This document shows positions 1 through 9,234 of a stretch of DNA of 64,000 nt, piece by piece (within the stretch, counting starts at the first letter, position 1; the number at the start of each line of letters is the position of its first letter). The DNA is from Granulosicoccus sp036478565. GTDB lineage: Bacteria; Pseudomonadota; Gammaproteobacteria; Granulosicoccales; Granulosicoccaceae. A model generated the notes under the pieces. The model was given only the letters and a program-made list of their open reading frames with translations. It searched no databases and was not told the DNA's origin. The stretch spans positions 4,278,001 through 4,342,000 of the forward strand of contig OZ245050.1 in NCBI GenBank assembly GCA_965224525.1. The letters run 5' to 3'. The position numbers were made by a program, and so were the translations under genes.

Positions 1-473
1 AAACGGGTTGCATGAGGTCGAATGTACTGCCAGGGACGCTGCGCAAGAGCTTCAATGGGTCGACTGATGCGCCGCACACCCAACACGTAGAGGCCCATCA
101 ATATGAGCAATATATTAGTAACAGCAAAGGCTATCTGCTGCACCGGCAAGGCGGTTTGTACCAACCAGCCGAGCGAACCGATACCACCTGCCAACGCACC
201 CAACAACGTATACATGCTGATGCGGCCCGTGTTGTAGAGCAACACCAGAGACAGGGTATCGACAGCGGCAGACAAGGCCGGTTGAGCGGATGCAATGCGC
301 GCCTGCGGTACGAACTCAAGAGCTTGTGTCTGCATGACTGGCGGCAGTGTGACAGTCGGTTTTTTTGGCCGAAAATGACCCAGAGCACTGACGATGCCGC
401 CACACATCCCGGCACAGTGCACACCACCAAACAGTCCGGTCAAAAATACAGCAAGGAATGAGGCATCTAGCAT
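1..473 (-). CDS. TauE/SafE-like membrane protein (UreH-type domain), partial
   Basis: An open minus-strand frame begins with ATG at 473 and runs off the left edge; about 157 residues are visible. It starts MLDASFLAVFLTGLFGG and carries HCAGMCGG near residues 19-26 and YNTGRISMYTLLGALAGG further on. These glycine-rich signatures are typical of the COG2836 sulfite exporter TauE/SafE family, which usually sits beside ccoGHIS, fnr and hemN. Several hydrophobic segments indicate an inner-membrane protein. A role in copper handling or cbb3 oxidase maturation is inferred from the family's usual neighbourhood. The position just downstream of hemN, on the same strand, fits that cluster. The C-terminus lies outside the window. 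Confidence 0.85.
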   Translation of the reverse strand, partial: MLDASFLAVFLTGLFGGVHCAGMCGGIVSALGHFRPKKPTVTLPPVMQTQALEFVPQARIASAQPALSAAVDTLSLVLLYNTGRISMYTLLGALAGGIGSLGWLVQTALPVQQIAFAVTNILLILMGLYVLGVRRISRPIEALAQRPWQYIRPHATR

Positions 474-491
474 GGGTTTCGGGCAGGGTCA

Positions 492-516
492 CTGCACTGT
501 TTTGTACGCAGTGCAG
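492..516. other. Perfect 8-bp inverted repeat between hemN and the SafE-like gene
   Basis: CTGCACTG (492-499) and CAGTGCAG (509-516) are perfect inverted arms with a 9-nt loop, in the 59-bp gap downstream of hemN. No run of T follows on either strand. It may be an mRNA-stabilising or Rho-dependent end rather than a classical intrinsic terminator. Confidence 0.45.
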
Positions 517-532
517 GAAACACTGCAAATTT

Positions 533-1945
533 TCAGAGCACGCGGGAAAGGCTTTGCCGATGCTGGTTTGCCTGCACGTTGTGATCGAATGTCGCTGCCA
601 CGACACGCAGTGCTTTGCGCCTACCCTGTTCGGTTATTGTAATGGTATTCGTATCCAGTTGTACCATTTGCAGCTCTTCGAGCGGCCGCAATGCCGCCAA
701 CTCCCTGACAAAATACTGATCGAAGTCGACTAAATGAGCAATTTCAATTGCTTTTTTATCGATATGGCCCTGGCACATGATCGCCATGATCACAGCACGT
801 CGCAACACGTCATCACGTGTCAGTTCAATGCCCCGCATGGTCGGTAGCTGACCTTGGGAGACACGATCGGTGTAATCGCTGACACCACGCAGATTCTGGC
901 TGTAACACGCGCCGACGCGACTGATCGAGCTGGCCCCGAGCGCAATCAGATCGCTGTCCGGCCGGGTTGAATAACCCTGAAAATTGCGGTGCAAACGGCC
1001 AGTACGATGCGCAACAGCCAACTCATCGTCCGGAACGGCAAAGTGGTCCATGCCGATGTATTCATAACCAGCCGCGTACAGTTTTTCACTGGCCATTTCA
1101 AAGATGGCAAATTTCTCCGCAGACGAAGGTAAATCCGCGTCGAGGATATGCCGTTGCGCCTTGAAACGTGCAGGCAGGTGTGCATAGTTGTACAGCGCAA
1201 TACGCTCGGGGCGCATCTCTATGACATCTTCCATGGTTCTCGCATAGCGCTCTACCGTTTGCAGCGGCAAGCCATAGATAAGATCAAAATTGGTCGATGT
1301 AAAACCTGCTGCACGAGCCTGCTCCAGCACCTGCCGGGTTTGCTCTACCGGCTGGAGTCTGTTGATGGCCCGCTGCACGTCCGGATCAAAGTCCTGGACA
1401 CCCAGACTCATACGATTGAACCCTTCCGACGCCAACAGCTCTATTTTCTCGCCATCAACCGCGCGCGGGTCGATTTCAATTGAATACTCTCCATCATCGA
1501 GCAGTTCGAAGTGCTCGCGCAAGCCTCGCATCAGTACGGATATTTCTTCTTTTCGCAGATACGTCGGTGTTCCACCACCCCAATGCATCTGGCTGAGCTG
1601 GCGATCACCAACCAGATGTTCATCAACCAGTTGCAGTTCGTTCAGCAGACGCTGAACATAGGCGGGCGCTTTTTCATAACGGCGAGTGATGGTCTTGTTG
1701 CAGGCGCAGTAATAACAAAGTGACTCACAAAAAGGAATATGCACATAGACAGATAACGGACCAGCATGCACCAGAGCACGGGCAGACAAATGACGCGCAT
1801 AATCCTGCGGCCCAAAAGCTTCGATAAATCGATCCGCGGTAGGGTAACTGGTGTATCGTGGGGCTCGAATATCCAGATGCCTGAGATTATCAATTTCAGG
1901 CAGTTTTTGCTCTGTTGGCGCGGATGTTGCCCGATTACTCGACAT
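533..1945 (-). CDS. hemN: Oxygen-independent coproporphyrinogen III oxidase
   Basis: This radical SAM enzyme decarboxylates coproporphyrinogen III to protoporphyrinogen IX in anaerobic haem synthesis, in the cytoplasm. Near the N-terminus it has the HemN signature RYTSYPTA, then the cluster-binding motif CESLCYYCACNK (CxxxCxxC plus a further Cys) and GGGTPTYL. The open frame reaches back to a GTG at 2080. I chose the ATG at 1945, giving 470 residues against 457 in E. coli, because the longer forms would overlap the predicted promoter. The upstream 45 residues are also low in similarity to HemN. It is divergent from fnr, and an FNR box lies in the shared region, so anaerobic induction is likely. 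Confidence 0.93.
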   Translation of the reverse strand: MSSNRATSAPTEQKLPEIDNLRHLDIRAPRYTSYPTADRFIEAFGPQDYARHLSARALVHAGPLSVYVHIPFCESLCYYCACNKTITRRYEKAPAYVQRLLNELQLVDEHLVGDRQLSQMHWGGGTPTYLRKEEISVLMRGLREHFELLDDGEYSIEIDPRAVDGEKIELLASEGFNRMSLGVQDFDPDVQRAINRLQPVEQTRQVLEQARAAGFTSTNFDLIYGLPLQTVERYARTMEDVIEMRPERIALYNYAHLPARFKAQRHILDADLPSSAEKFAIFEMASEKLYAAGYEYIGMDHFAVPDDELAVAHRTGRLHRNFQGYSTRPDSDLIALGASSISRVGACYSQNLRGVSDYTDRVSQGQLPTMRGIELTRDDVLRRAVIMAIMCQGHIDKKAIEIAHLVDFDQYFVRELAALRPLEELQMVQLDTNTITITEQGRRKALRVVAATFDHNVQANQHRQSLSRVL

Positions 1946-2037
1946 CCGCTCAGCGGCGGTCACGGCCTGTGCATGCTTTTCGGTTTGTGACCGTTTTGAA
2001 TTTTTTTGCGTCTTTACGGCTATTTCTATCACTTTCA

Positions 2038-2085
2038 TGGCGAAACTATCCGCTGCTGAGTAATTCAGGCTTTGATCCACGTCAA
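2038..2085 (-). promoter_or_regulatory. FNR box and class II-type hemN promoter
   Basis: TTGATCCACGTCAA at 2072-2085 matches the FNR consensus TTGATNNNNATCAA with one mismatch. On the minus strand a -10-like GATAGT occupies 2050-2045, putting a start near 2038. The box centre is then about -40.5, the classical class II activator position. hemN would have a leader of about 92 nt. The same box lies upstream of fnr on the other strand and could mediate autoregulation. The box is seen directly; its use is inferred. Confidence 0.7.
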
Positions 2086-2127
2086 GGGTTGGTTATTCTG
2101 ACTACATCTGGTGTATTTCTGATAACC

Positions 2128-2916
2128 ATGCCCAGCAATATCAAACTCGAGCCAGTCAAACAGAATGCAACTGCCGCCGAAGTCGCAGGGAACCAGATCG
2201 CCTGCGGGCGTGTTCGAGTCGCTTGCTCGCTATGCAATCTACGCGAGCTGTGCGTACCGGGCGGAATTTCACCAGCTGATCTGAGCCGCCTGGACAAACT
2301 CGTTTCATCGCGACGTAAAGTTAAACGGGGTGAATCACTATTTCGTGTCGGCGACGAATTCAAATCACTTTATGCTGTATCGGTCGGGTTTTTCAAATCA
2401 CGGATTTCTGGCGGTGAGTGTTGTGATCAGATCACTGGATTTCAGTTGCCGGGTGAATTACTGGGCCTTGACGGCCTGGCTACCGAGCACCATACGGTCG
2501 ATGCCATCGCGCTTCAGGACAGCGAAGTCTGCGTTTTGCCTTATGCTGAGCTGGAGCGCATCGCACGTGATTTCCAGCCACTTCAGCACCAGTTGCATCG
2601 TGTCATGAGCCGGGAAATCGTCCGCGAACACGGCGTCATGTTATTGCTTGGTAGCATGCGGGCCGAAGAGCGAGTCGCGGCCTTTTTACTGAATCTGTCC
2701 GAACGTTATAAAAGTCTGGGTTACTCACCCACTGAGTTTGTATTACGCATGACGCGCGAAGAAATAGGCAGCTACCTTGGACTCAAACTTGAAACAGTAT
2801 CTCGTGCGTTTTCGCATTTTTCCGAGAAAGGCCTGATCACTGCTCAGGGCAAGCACATACAGCTGAAGAATCTGGCGTGCTTGCGCAAGGTTGTTGATGA
2901 CGCAACATCCTGTTGA
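2128..2916 (+). CDS. fnr: FNR-type oxygen-sensing transcription regulator
   Basis: A 262-residue CRP/FNR-family regulator that would bind a [4Fe-4S] cluster under anoxia. Cys33, Cys36 and Cys42 reproduce the FNR spacing Cx2Cx5C. A fourth ligand is seen in DSEVCVLPYAELE, equivalent to E. coli Cys122. The C-terminal recognition helix contains GLKLETVSRAF, with the E..SR residues that read TTGAT half-sites. The frame is open upstream to 1915, but ATG 2128 gives the family's usual length and N-terminal spacing. It is divergent from hemN, and an FNR box lies between the two genes. E. coli FNR is 250 residues. Confidence 0.93.
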   Translation: MPSNIKLEPVKQNATAAEVAGNQIACGRVRVACSLCNLRELCVPGGISPADLSRLDKLVSSRRKVKRGESLFRVGDEFKSLYAVSVGFFKSRISGGECCDQITGFQLPGELLGLDGLATEHHTVDAIALQDSEVCVLPYAELERIARDFQPLQHQLHRVMSREIVREHGVMLLLGSMRAEERVAAFLLNLSERYKSLGYSPTEFVLRMTREEIGSYLGLKLETVSRAFSHFSEKGLITAQGKHIQLKNLACLRKVVDDATSC

Positions 2917-2936
2917 TCCGGCTTTGCGCCCGCGCA

Positions 2937-3146
2937 CTAGATATCCAGCCACCGCTCTATCACGTTTTTTGCCACAAAACCGAGCATGCCAAAAGCCAAC
3001 ACGAAGAAAAGTATAATCGTACCGAAACGGCCAGCCTTTGATTCACGCGCCAGATTGCCAATTATAAACAGCATATAAAGCATGAAACCGCCAAGGCCGA
3101 ACGTCATGCCAAAGCCAGCTATCTGCTGCTCAGTGAATCCAAACAT
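2937..3146 (-). CDS. DUF2788 small membrane protein
   Basis: A 69-residue protein with two hydrophobic helices separated by the polar stretch NLARESKAGRFGT. That pattern is characteristic of DUF2788 proteins found in gammaproteobacteria. The function is unknown. It converges on fnr, whose stop is 20 bp away, and lies 39 bp downstream of the DUF2189 gene on the same strand, so the two may be cotranscribed. Confidence 0.7.
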   Translation of the reverse strand: MFGFTEQQIAGFGMTFGLGGFMLYMLFIIGNLARESKAGRFGTIILFFVLAFGMLGFVAKNVIERWLDI

Positions 3147-3185
3147 TTTGCGTTGCCAATATTTTCATCGGCCTATGGTACTGCA

Positions 3186-4016
3186 TCAACTCGCCACAAG
3201 ATCGCGATAGGCGTGCCAAGTGGCATGACCGATCAGCGGCGCCGTAATCAAGAGCGGTAAAAGGCCTAGTATCAGACTAGCGCCGATACTTACAACGACA
3301 ATAGCAGCCCATAAATAAAGAGGCTTCGGGTTACTCAACAAGCTTCGAATGCTGGTGAACACCGCCTGAAACACGTCGGTGTCGCGATCCAGGATCATGG
3401 GCATGGTGATAAGCCCAACGGCAAATACAAAAGATGCAAACACGAATCCGACGGCCGCCCATATTATTAAAAACTGAATGTTTTCAAATGAGAAAACCAT
3501 ACCCAACACACCTTTTAATGTTGGGAAGCTGGTGCTTGAAGACAGCGCAAACAGCACCAAAGAAACACGCGCCCAAACGAGCATGGCACCGGTAAGAATA
3601 ATAGTGAAAAAAGCGGTTGATGCGATACTGCGGCGCCAGCACATCATGGATTTTATTAAACTTACGCTCTCACCACGCTCACGCTGACGCGACAGATCGT
3701 AGATGCCAATGCATACCAGTGGGCCCATCAGGAAGAAACTACCTATCAACCCCATCGTCAATTGCCACTTGTTGGCATAGACCCAGATAATGGCGTAGCC
3801 CATCAGAACAAACGCTACACCATAAAAAACGCCGCGAAATCGCGTAGCTACCATATCCTCCCAGCCTCGCCGCAGCCAGTCACGTGGAGCGCTAACAGGA
3901 ATTTGATTAATCGTCGGTAATGGCGGTGGTGCAACCGGCTCGTTCGGTGTAGTTCCCGCACCTGTACTGTCAGTCGGCGTGTGCCCTGGTTCCAACCGAT
4001 GGGAAGACTCACTCAC
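3186..4016 (-). CDS. DUF2189 multi-pass membrane protein
   Basis: A 276-residue protein with a proline-rich soluble N-terminus (about 50 residues) followed by roughly six hydrophobic helices. The segment GSFFLMGPLVCIGIYDLSRQ and the preceding RRGWEDM are typical of DUF2189 integral membrane proteins, which are often encoded near cytochrome oxidase genes. The start is GTG, with a clear GGAGG 8 nt upstream. The biochemical role is unknown. It sits between the fnr/hemN group and the end of the ATP synthase operon. Confidence 0.75.
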   Translation of the reverse strand: MSESSHRLEPGHTPTDSTGAGTTPNEPVAPPPLPTINQIPVSAPRDWLRRGWEDMVATRFRGVFYGVAFVLMGYAIIWVYANKWQLTMGLIGSFFLMGPLVCIGIYDLSRQRERGESVSLIKSMMCWRRSIASTAFFTIILTGAMLVWARVSLVLFALSSSTSFPTLKGVLGMVFSFENIQFLIIWAAVGFVFASFVFAVGLITMPMILDRDTDVFQAVFTSIRSLLSNPKPLYLWAAIVVVSIGASLILGLLPLLITAPLIGHATWHAYRDLVAS

Positions 4017-4184
4017 TTTGGCACCTCCGAATCAGCTAGCTAAATCAGCCCACAGCATATCAAAGGAGCTTTGCAGATGGCAAACCCTGCCCTGATCAGC
4101 TCAAACTTGTCAGCTCGACAGACACTCGGCGCATTTGCTGTATCGGTAACACCTGCGTCTGCACAAGCGCAGTGGTTTCCTGGA

Positions 4185-4607
4185 CTAGCGACTTCGCAGT
4201 TTCTTGATCAATTGCAGCTGGGCAGATGCTTCGGCCAGTTGCGCCTGCACAGCGGCATAATCAATCTCGCCGGGTTTGGCGCCAGCTAATGCTGCTTCTG
4301 CTTCTTCCTTGGCTTTCTGCGCCGCAGCTTCATCGATCTCATCCAATCGCAGTGCGGTATCAGCGAGGATGGTGACGACGTGTGGCTGAACTTCCATAAT
4401 GCCGCCCGACACATAGATATCGACTTCATCGCTGTCATCCGCGGGCTTGACGCGCACCTCTCCCGGTCTGATTCGGGAGATGAACGGTGTATGCCCGGGT
4501 GCAATACCCACCTCACCCATCTGCGCCGACGCGCTGACAAGCAATGCATCACCGGACCAGATTTGCTCTTCGGCGCTGACGATCTCTACATGCAAACTGT
4601 TAGCCAT
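4185..4607 (-). CDS. atpC: ATP synthase F1 subunit epsilon
   Basis: A 140-residue central-stalk subunit that inhibits ATP hydrolysis and couples gamma to the c-ring. The N-terminal beta-sandwich is recognisable from LHVEIVSAEEQIWSG and the segment GEVGIAPGHTPFISRIRPGE. The C-terminal helical hairpin is rich in Ala and Glu. It is the last gene of the atp operon, 2 bp downstream of atpD. Length is normal (E. coli 139). Confidence 0.96.
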   Translation of the reverse strand: MANSLHVEIVSAEEQIWSGDALLVSASAQMGEVGIAPGHTPFISRIRPGEVRVKPADDSDEVDIYVSGGIMEVQPHVVTILADTALRLDEIDEAAAQKAKEEAEAALAGAKPGEIDYAAVQAQLAEASAQLQLIKKLRSR

Positions 4608-4609
4608 GA

Positions 4610-6001
4610 TCAGGCCGCCTTGGCTTCGACTTTTTTGGCATTCTCGACAACTTCCTCGATGGTGCCCTGCATGTAAAATGCCTGCTCAGGCAAATGATCG
4701 TATTCACCTGCAACAATACCCTGGAATGCGCTGATCGTATCTTTTAACGACACGTACTTGCCCGGTGAGCCAGTGAAGACTTCAGCCACGAAAAATGGTT
4801 GTGACAGGTAACGTTGCACTTTACGCGCCCGGGATACAACCAGCTTGTCTTCTTCCGAGAGCTCGTCCATCCCCAGAATAGCTATAATGTCTCGCAGTTC
4901 CTTGTAGCGTTGCAGAGTATTCTGCACACCACGAGCGCAGTCGTAATGCTCTTGGCCAACAACCAGCGGATCCAGCTGCCGACTGGTGGAGTCGAGCGGA
5001 TCTACTGCCGGATAGATACCCAGCTCGGCAATGTTCCGCGACAGTACAACCGTTGCATCAAGGTGAGCAAAAGTGGTTGCCGGGGACGGGTCAGTCAGGT
5101 CATCCGCCGGCACATAGACTGCCTGGATAGACGTGATGGAACCCTTCTTCGTCGAAGTGATGCGCTCCTGCAATGCACCCATCTCCTGCGCCAGTGTTGG
5201 CTGATAGCCTACCGCTGACGGCATACGACCCAACAGTGCCGATACTTCGGTTCCGGCCAGTGTGTAGCGATAAATGTTGTCGATAAACATCAATACGTCA
5301 CGGCCTTCATCACGGAAGTACTCTGCCATAGTCAGTCCGGTCAGGGCGACACGCAAGCGGTTACCTGGCGGCTCGTTCATCTGACCATAAACCAGCGACA
5401 CCTTGTCCAGCACGTTGGAGTCTTTCATTTCGTGGTAGAAATCGTTGCCCTCTCGGGTACGCTCACCAACACCTGCAAACACTGAATAGCCTTGATGCTC
5501 GGATGCGATGTTACGTATCAGCTCCATCATGTTGACGGTCTTACCAACACCAGCACCACCAAAGAGACCAACCTTACCGCCTTTGGCAAATGGACATAGC
5601 AGGTCGATAACCTTGATGCCGGTTTCCAGCAACTCGGTAGATCCGGATTGTTCAGCATAGGTTGGCGGCTGACGATGAATCGGCATGCGCTCTTCTGTCG
5701 CAATCGGACCTGCCTCATCAATCGGCTGGCCCAGTACGTTCATGATTCGGCCAAGTGTTGCCTCACCAACCGGCACTGAAATAGGCTCGCCCGTGTTGCT
5801 AACTTCTATGCCTCGCTTGAGTCCTTCAGAAGTACCCATGGCGATGGTTCGTACAATTCCGTCACCCAGCTGACCCTGAACTTCCAGCACCGTTTCGCTG
5901 TCGGCTACATTTAAGGCATCGTAGGTTTTTGGTACGGCATTACGCGGAAACTCCACGTCGATGACGGCCCCGATGATCTCGACTATTACACCATTACTCA
6001 T
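4610..6001 (-). CDS. atpD: ATP synthase F1 subunit beta
   Basis: A 463-residue catalytic subunit of the F1 hexamer. The P-loop GGAGVGKTVNMMELIRN, the region GERTREGNDFYHEM with the catalytic Glu, and the Walker B region DVLMFIDNIYRYT are all present. The C-terminal DELSEEDK corresponds to the DELSEED lever motif. Length is close to the E. coli protein (460). It lies between atpG and atpC in the usual order, 35 bp from atpG. Confidence 0.98.
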   Translation of the reverse strand: MSNGVIVEIIGAVIDVEFPRNAVPKTYDALNVADSETVLEVQGQLGDGIVRTIAMGTSEGLKRGIEVSNTGEPISVPVGEATLGRIMNVLGQPIDEAGPIATEERMPIHRQPPTYAEQSGSTELLETGIKVIDLLCPFAKGGKVGLFGGAGVGKTVNMMELIRNIASEHQGYSVFAGVGERTREGNDFYHEMKDSNVLDKVSLVYGQMNEPPGNRLRVALTGLTMAEYFRDEGRDVLMFIDNIYRYTLAGTEVSALLGRMPSAVGYQPTLAQEMGALQERITSTKKGSITSIQAVYVPADDLTDPSPATTFAHLDATVVLSRNIAELGIYPAVDPLDSTSRQLDPLVVGQEHYDCARGVQNTLQRYKELRDIIAILGMDELSEEDKLVVSRARKVQRYLSQPFFVAEVFTGSPGKYVSLKDTISAFQGIVAGEYDHLPEQAFYMQGTIEEVVENAKKVEAKAA

Positions 6002-6036
6002 AATTGCTTCCCCAACTTTGTTTGTCTTTGCCCAAG

Positions 6037-6903
6037 CTACGAAACGGCTGCGGCGCCGCCGACGATCTCGGAAATTTCCTGTGTAATTGCTGCCTGGCGT
6101 GCCTTGTTGTACACCAACTGCAGTTCATCAATCAGTTCGCCGGCATTATCTGTTGCACTCTTCATCGCGATCATACGCGCCGCCATTTCGCAGGCAACGT
6201 TCTCCACAACAGCCTGGTACACCAGTGATTCGATGTAGCGGGTCATCAAATGATCTACGACATCCTTGGCATCCGGCTCGTAAATATAATCCCAATGGTG
6301 TTGCAGCTTCTCATCAACATCCGGCGCTGCTGGCAACAATTGAGTGACTTGCGGCGCTTGTGTCATGGTATTAACGAATTCGTTCTCGACGATATACAAA
6401 CGATCGATACGCGATTGGTCATAGGCATCCAGCATCACTCGTACAGAACCAAGCAGCTCGGCCAACTCCGGCGCGTCGCCCAGTTCGGCTACCTTGCCAA
6501 CAATGTTGCTACCGAGACGGGTGAAAAACTGCGCCGCCTTTTTACCGATGGTGACAACTTCTATTTCGGCGCCCTTATCCGACCACTCGCGCATGGAAGC
6601 AACACCCGCCTTGAAGGCATTGGTGTTCAAGCCACCGCACAAACCACGATCGGTAGACACGACGATATAACCTACCCGCTTTACATCGGGTCGGTCCATC
6701 AGATACGGATGGTGATACTCAACATTCGCTGATGCCACATGCCCGACAACACTGCGCATCTTTTGCGCATAGGGTCGATTGGCACGCATGCGATCCTGTG
6801 CCTTGCGCATTTTTGACGCCGCCACCATTTCCATGGCCTTGGTGATCTTCTGAGTGTTCTGAATACTCTTGATCTGCGTGCGTATCTCTTTACCTGAAGC
6901 CAT
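6037..6903 (-). CDS. atpG: ATP synthase F1 subunit gamma
   Basis: A 288-residue rotor subunit. The N-terminal coiled-coil helix starts MASGKEIRTQIKSIQNTQKI, the family signature for contact with the alpha/beta hexamer. The C-terminal helix ends NKARQAAITQEISEIVGGA. STDRGLCGGLN is the conserved internal motif. It follows atpA by 34 bp. No anomalies. Confidence 0.97.
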   Translation of the reverse strand: MASGKEIRTQIKSIQNTQKITKAMEMVAASKMRKAQDRMRANRPYAQKMRSVVGHVASANVEYHHPYLMDRPDVKRVGYIVVSTDRGLCGGLNTNAFKAGVASMREWSDKGAEIEVVTIGKKAAQFFTRLGSNIVGKVAELGDAPELAELLGSVRVMLDAYDQSRIDRLYIVENEFVNTMTQAPQVTQLLPAAPDVDEKLQHHWDYIYEPDAKDVVDHLMTRYIESLVYQAVVENVACEMAARMIAMKSATDNAGELIDELQLVYNKARQAAITQEISEIVGGAAAVS

Positions 6904-6937
6904 CTATGTCTCCAACGTTGCCTTTATAAAAGACCGA

Positions 6938-8488
6938 CTACCAGGAGCCAGTGGCTTTGTAGGCTTCGATGCCCTTGCTGAAGGCCGCCGCAATATCGTC
7001 GTTCCAGTCCCCGCTTTGATCAACCTGACTCAACAGGTCCTGGTGATTGCTGCGAAAGTGCGCATGCATGCCTTCTTCAAAGCTGACTATCTTGGTGACA
7101 TCAACATCATCGAGAAAGCCTTCATTAGCGGCATACAGCGACACACCCATCTCACCAATAGACAAAGGCGCGTATTGCTTTTGCTTCATCAGCTCAGTAA
7201 CACGCTGACCACGCTCCAGTTGCTTACGTGTGATTTCATCAAGGTCAGACGCAAACTGGGCAAACGCAGCCAGCTCACGATACTGAGCCAGTGCCAGTCG
7301 AACGCCGCCACCGAGCTTCTTGATGATCTTGGTTTGTGCTGCACCACCTACTCGTGAAACCGACAGACCGGCATTGATTGCAGGACGAATACCAGCGTTG
7401 AACAGATCCGTTTCAAGGAATATCTGACCATCAGTGATCGAAATAACATTGGTTGGTACGAATGCAGATACGTCACCCGCCTGTGTTTCGATGATTGGCA
7501 GTGCAGTCAGAGAACCGGTCTTGCCCTTAACCTTGCCTTCGGTGAATTTCTCCACATAAGCCGCGTTGACCCGAGAAGCTCGCTCAAGCAAACGTGAATG
7601 CAGGTAGAACACATCGCCCGGATAGGCTTCTCGACCTGGCGGGCGACGCAGCAGCAGAGATACCTGTCGGTAGGCCCATGCCTGTTTGGTCAGATCGTCA
7701 TACACGATAAGCGCATCTTCGCCACGATCGCGGAAGTATTCACCCATAGAGCAACCGGCATAAGGTGCTACGTACTGCATTGCAGCAGAGTCAGCAGCAC
7801 CGGCTGCAACGATGATGGTGTGTTCCAGTGCACCATGTTCTTCGAGTTTGGCCACCACGTTGGCGATGGTTGACTGCTTTTGACCGATGGCGACATAAAC
7901 ACACTTAACACCAGTGCCTTTCTGGTTGATGATCGCATCGACCGCCACGGCCGTTTTTCCGGTCTGACGATCACCGATGATCAGTTCACGCTGGCCGCGA
8001 CCAATCGGCACCATCGCATCGATGGCTTTCAACCCGGTTTGAACCGGCTCATCAACCGATTGTCGCTCGATAACACCCGGTGCGACCTTCTCGACTGCAT
8101 CGGTTATTTTGGTTTCAATCGGACCCTTGCCATCAATAGGCTCACCTAGCGAGTTGACCACGCGGCCAAGCAGCTCGGGGCCAACCGGGACTTCGAGAAT
8201 ACGGCCGGTACACTGCACCTTGTCGCCTTCTGACAGGCTTTCGTAATTACCCAATATAACCGCACCAACCGAGTCACGCTCAAGGTTCAGTGCCAGGCCA
8301 TAGAGGCCGTTTTTAAACGAAAGCATCTCACCCGACATCGCATCGGTCAGACCGTGAATTTTGACAATACCGTCGTTCAGGCTAACGATTGTGCCTTCGG
8401 TACGTGCATCTGCAGATGCTTCAAAGTTGCCGATCCGCTGTTTGATCAGCTCACTGATTTCGGACGGGTTAAGTTGCATGGCATTCAA
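6938..8488 (-). CDS. atpA: ATP synthase F1 subunit alpha
   Basis: A 516-residue non-catalytic nucleotide-binding subunit of F1. It begins MQLNPSEISELIKQRI (an upstream MNA is also in frame). It contains the P-loop GDRQTGKTAVAVDAI and the conserved PAINAGLSVSRVGG near the C-terminal domain. Length matches E. coli (513). The distance to atpH upstream is 196 bp, unusually long for this operon; see the separate note on that gap. Confidence 0.98.
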   Translation of the reverse strand: MNAMQLNPSEISELIKQRIGNFEASADARTEGTIVSLNDGIVKIHGLTDAMSGEMLSFKNGLYGLALNLERDSVGAVILGNYESLSEGDKVQCTGRILEVPVGPELLGRVVNSLGEPIDGKGPIETKITDAVEKVAPGVIERQSVDEPVQTGLKAIDAMVPIGRGQRELIIGDRQTGKTAVAVDAIINQKGTGVKCVYVAIGQKQSTIANVVAKLEEHGALEHTIIVAAGAADSAAMQYVAPYAGCSMGEYFRDRGEDALIVYDDLTKQAWAYRQVSLLLRRPPGREAYPGDVFYLHSRLLERASRVNAAYVEKFTEGKVKGKTGSLTALPIIETQAGDVSAFVPTNVISITDGQIFLETDLFNAGIRPAINAGLSVSRVGGAAQTKIIKKLGGGVRLALAQYRELAAFAQFASDLDEITRKQLERGQRVTELMKQKQYAPLSIGEMGVSLYAANEGFLDDVDVTKIVSFEEGMHAHFRSNHQDLLSQVDQSGDWNDDIAAAFSKGIEAYKATGSW

Positions 8489-8541
8489 TCCTCTTGTAAC
8501 TGGTTAGTCGCAACCACTGCGACACTCGGCAACTGGCTGTC

Positions 8542-8558
8542 TCTGCCCTGGGGGCAGA
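8542..8558. other. Perfect 7-bp hairpin in the atpH-atpA gap
   Basis: TCTGCCC and GGGCAGA flank a 3-nt loop in the 196-bp gap between atpH and atpA. There is no following T-tract, so it is not an intrinsic terminator. It could protect or punctuate the operon mRNA, consistent with the high stoichiometry demanded of some atp subunits. That role is inference. Confidence 0.4.
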
Positions 8559-8684
8559 TTCATTCCACCGACACCCTATAAAGAATGCCCGCAGTTCAGC
8601 GCTGACTACCGAAACGACTCACGCACTGCGCGCAAGTCGCCAAATTATTTGTCGTCTAATACTGCATGTCGTAAAACAGATCTT

Positions 8685-9221
8685 TCAGCTGGAAACAACC
8701 CGCGAAAGACCTTCTACTCGACCCTTCAATGAACCATCAATAACCAGATCACCGGCACGGATGATCGCTCCACCAATCAGATCTTTGTCAATTTCACTGA
8801 CAATGTGCACTGTACGATTCAATCGCTTGCTCAGCGCGTCACCAATCTTCGTGCTTTGCGCTTCGGTCAATTCGAACGCCGACGTCACCGTTGCCTCGAT
8901 CTCACCTTCTGCTTCAGCGCGAAGCTCCTCAAATATGCCGCTGATATCCTGCATCAGGCTCAGGCGGTTGTTCTCCGACAACAGTCGAATGAAGTTGCGA
9001 CTGTTATCGTCCATACCGTCGGCCGCCACGGTTTCAACCATGGTGGCGCGATCCTGATGCGTCAGACCCGGCGCTTCCAGACGTTGAGCCATTTCCGGGT
9101 TCTCGATCAACGCAGACCAGAACGTCAGACGCTCTGACCAGATATCGTAGCTACCGGCATCACGAGCAATCTCGAAGACCGCTTTACCGTAAGGCCGTGC
9201 TGCTGTTGTGAAATCAACCAT
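8685..9221 (-). CDS. atpH: ATP synthase F1 subunit delta
   Basis: A 178-residue peripheral-stalk subunit joining F1 to the b subunits. The N-terminal helical bundle starts TTAARPYGKAVFEIARD. The C-terminal part contains DKDLIGGAIIRAGDLVIDGS, the most conserved signature of OSCP/delta. Length equals the family norm (E. coli 177). It lies 13 bp downstream of atpF. Confidence 0.96.
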   Translation of the reverse strand: MVDFTTAARPYGKAVFEIARDAGSYDIWSERLTFWSALIENPEMAQRLEAPGLTHQDRATMVETVAADGMDDNSRNFIRLLSENNRLSLMQDISGIFEELRAEAEGEIEATVTSAFELTEAQSTKIGDALSKRLNRTVHIVSEIDKDLIGGAIIRAGDLVIDGSLKGRVEGLSRVVSS

Positions 9222-9234
9222 AAGTCAGTTCGCC

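Noticed and set aside
533..2080. HemN starting at GTG 2080
   Set aside because: The start would lie inside the FNR box and add 45 residues not found in HemN proteins.
1915..2916. FNR starting at 1915
   Set aside because: It would add 71 unrelated residues overlapping hemN; ATG 2128 gives the family length.
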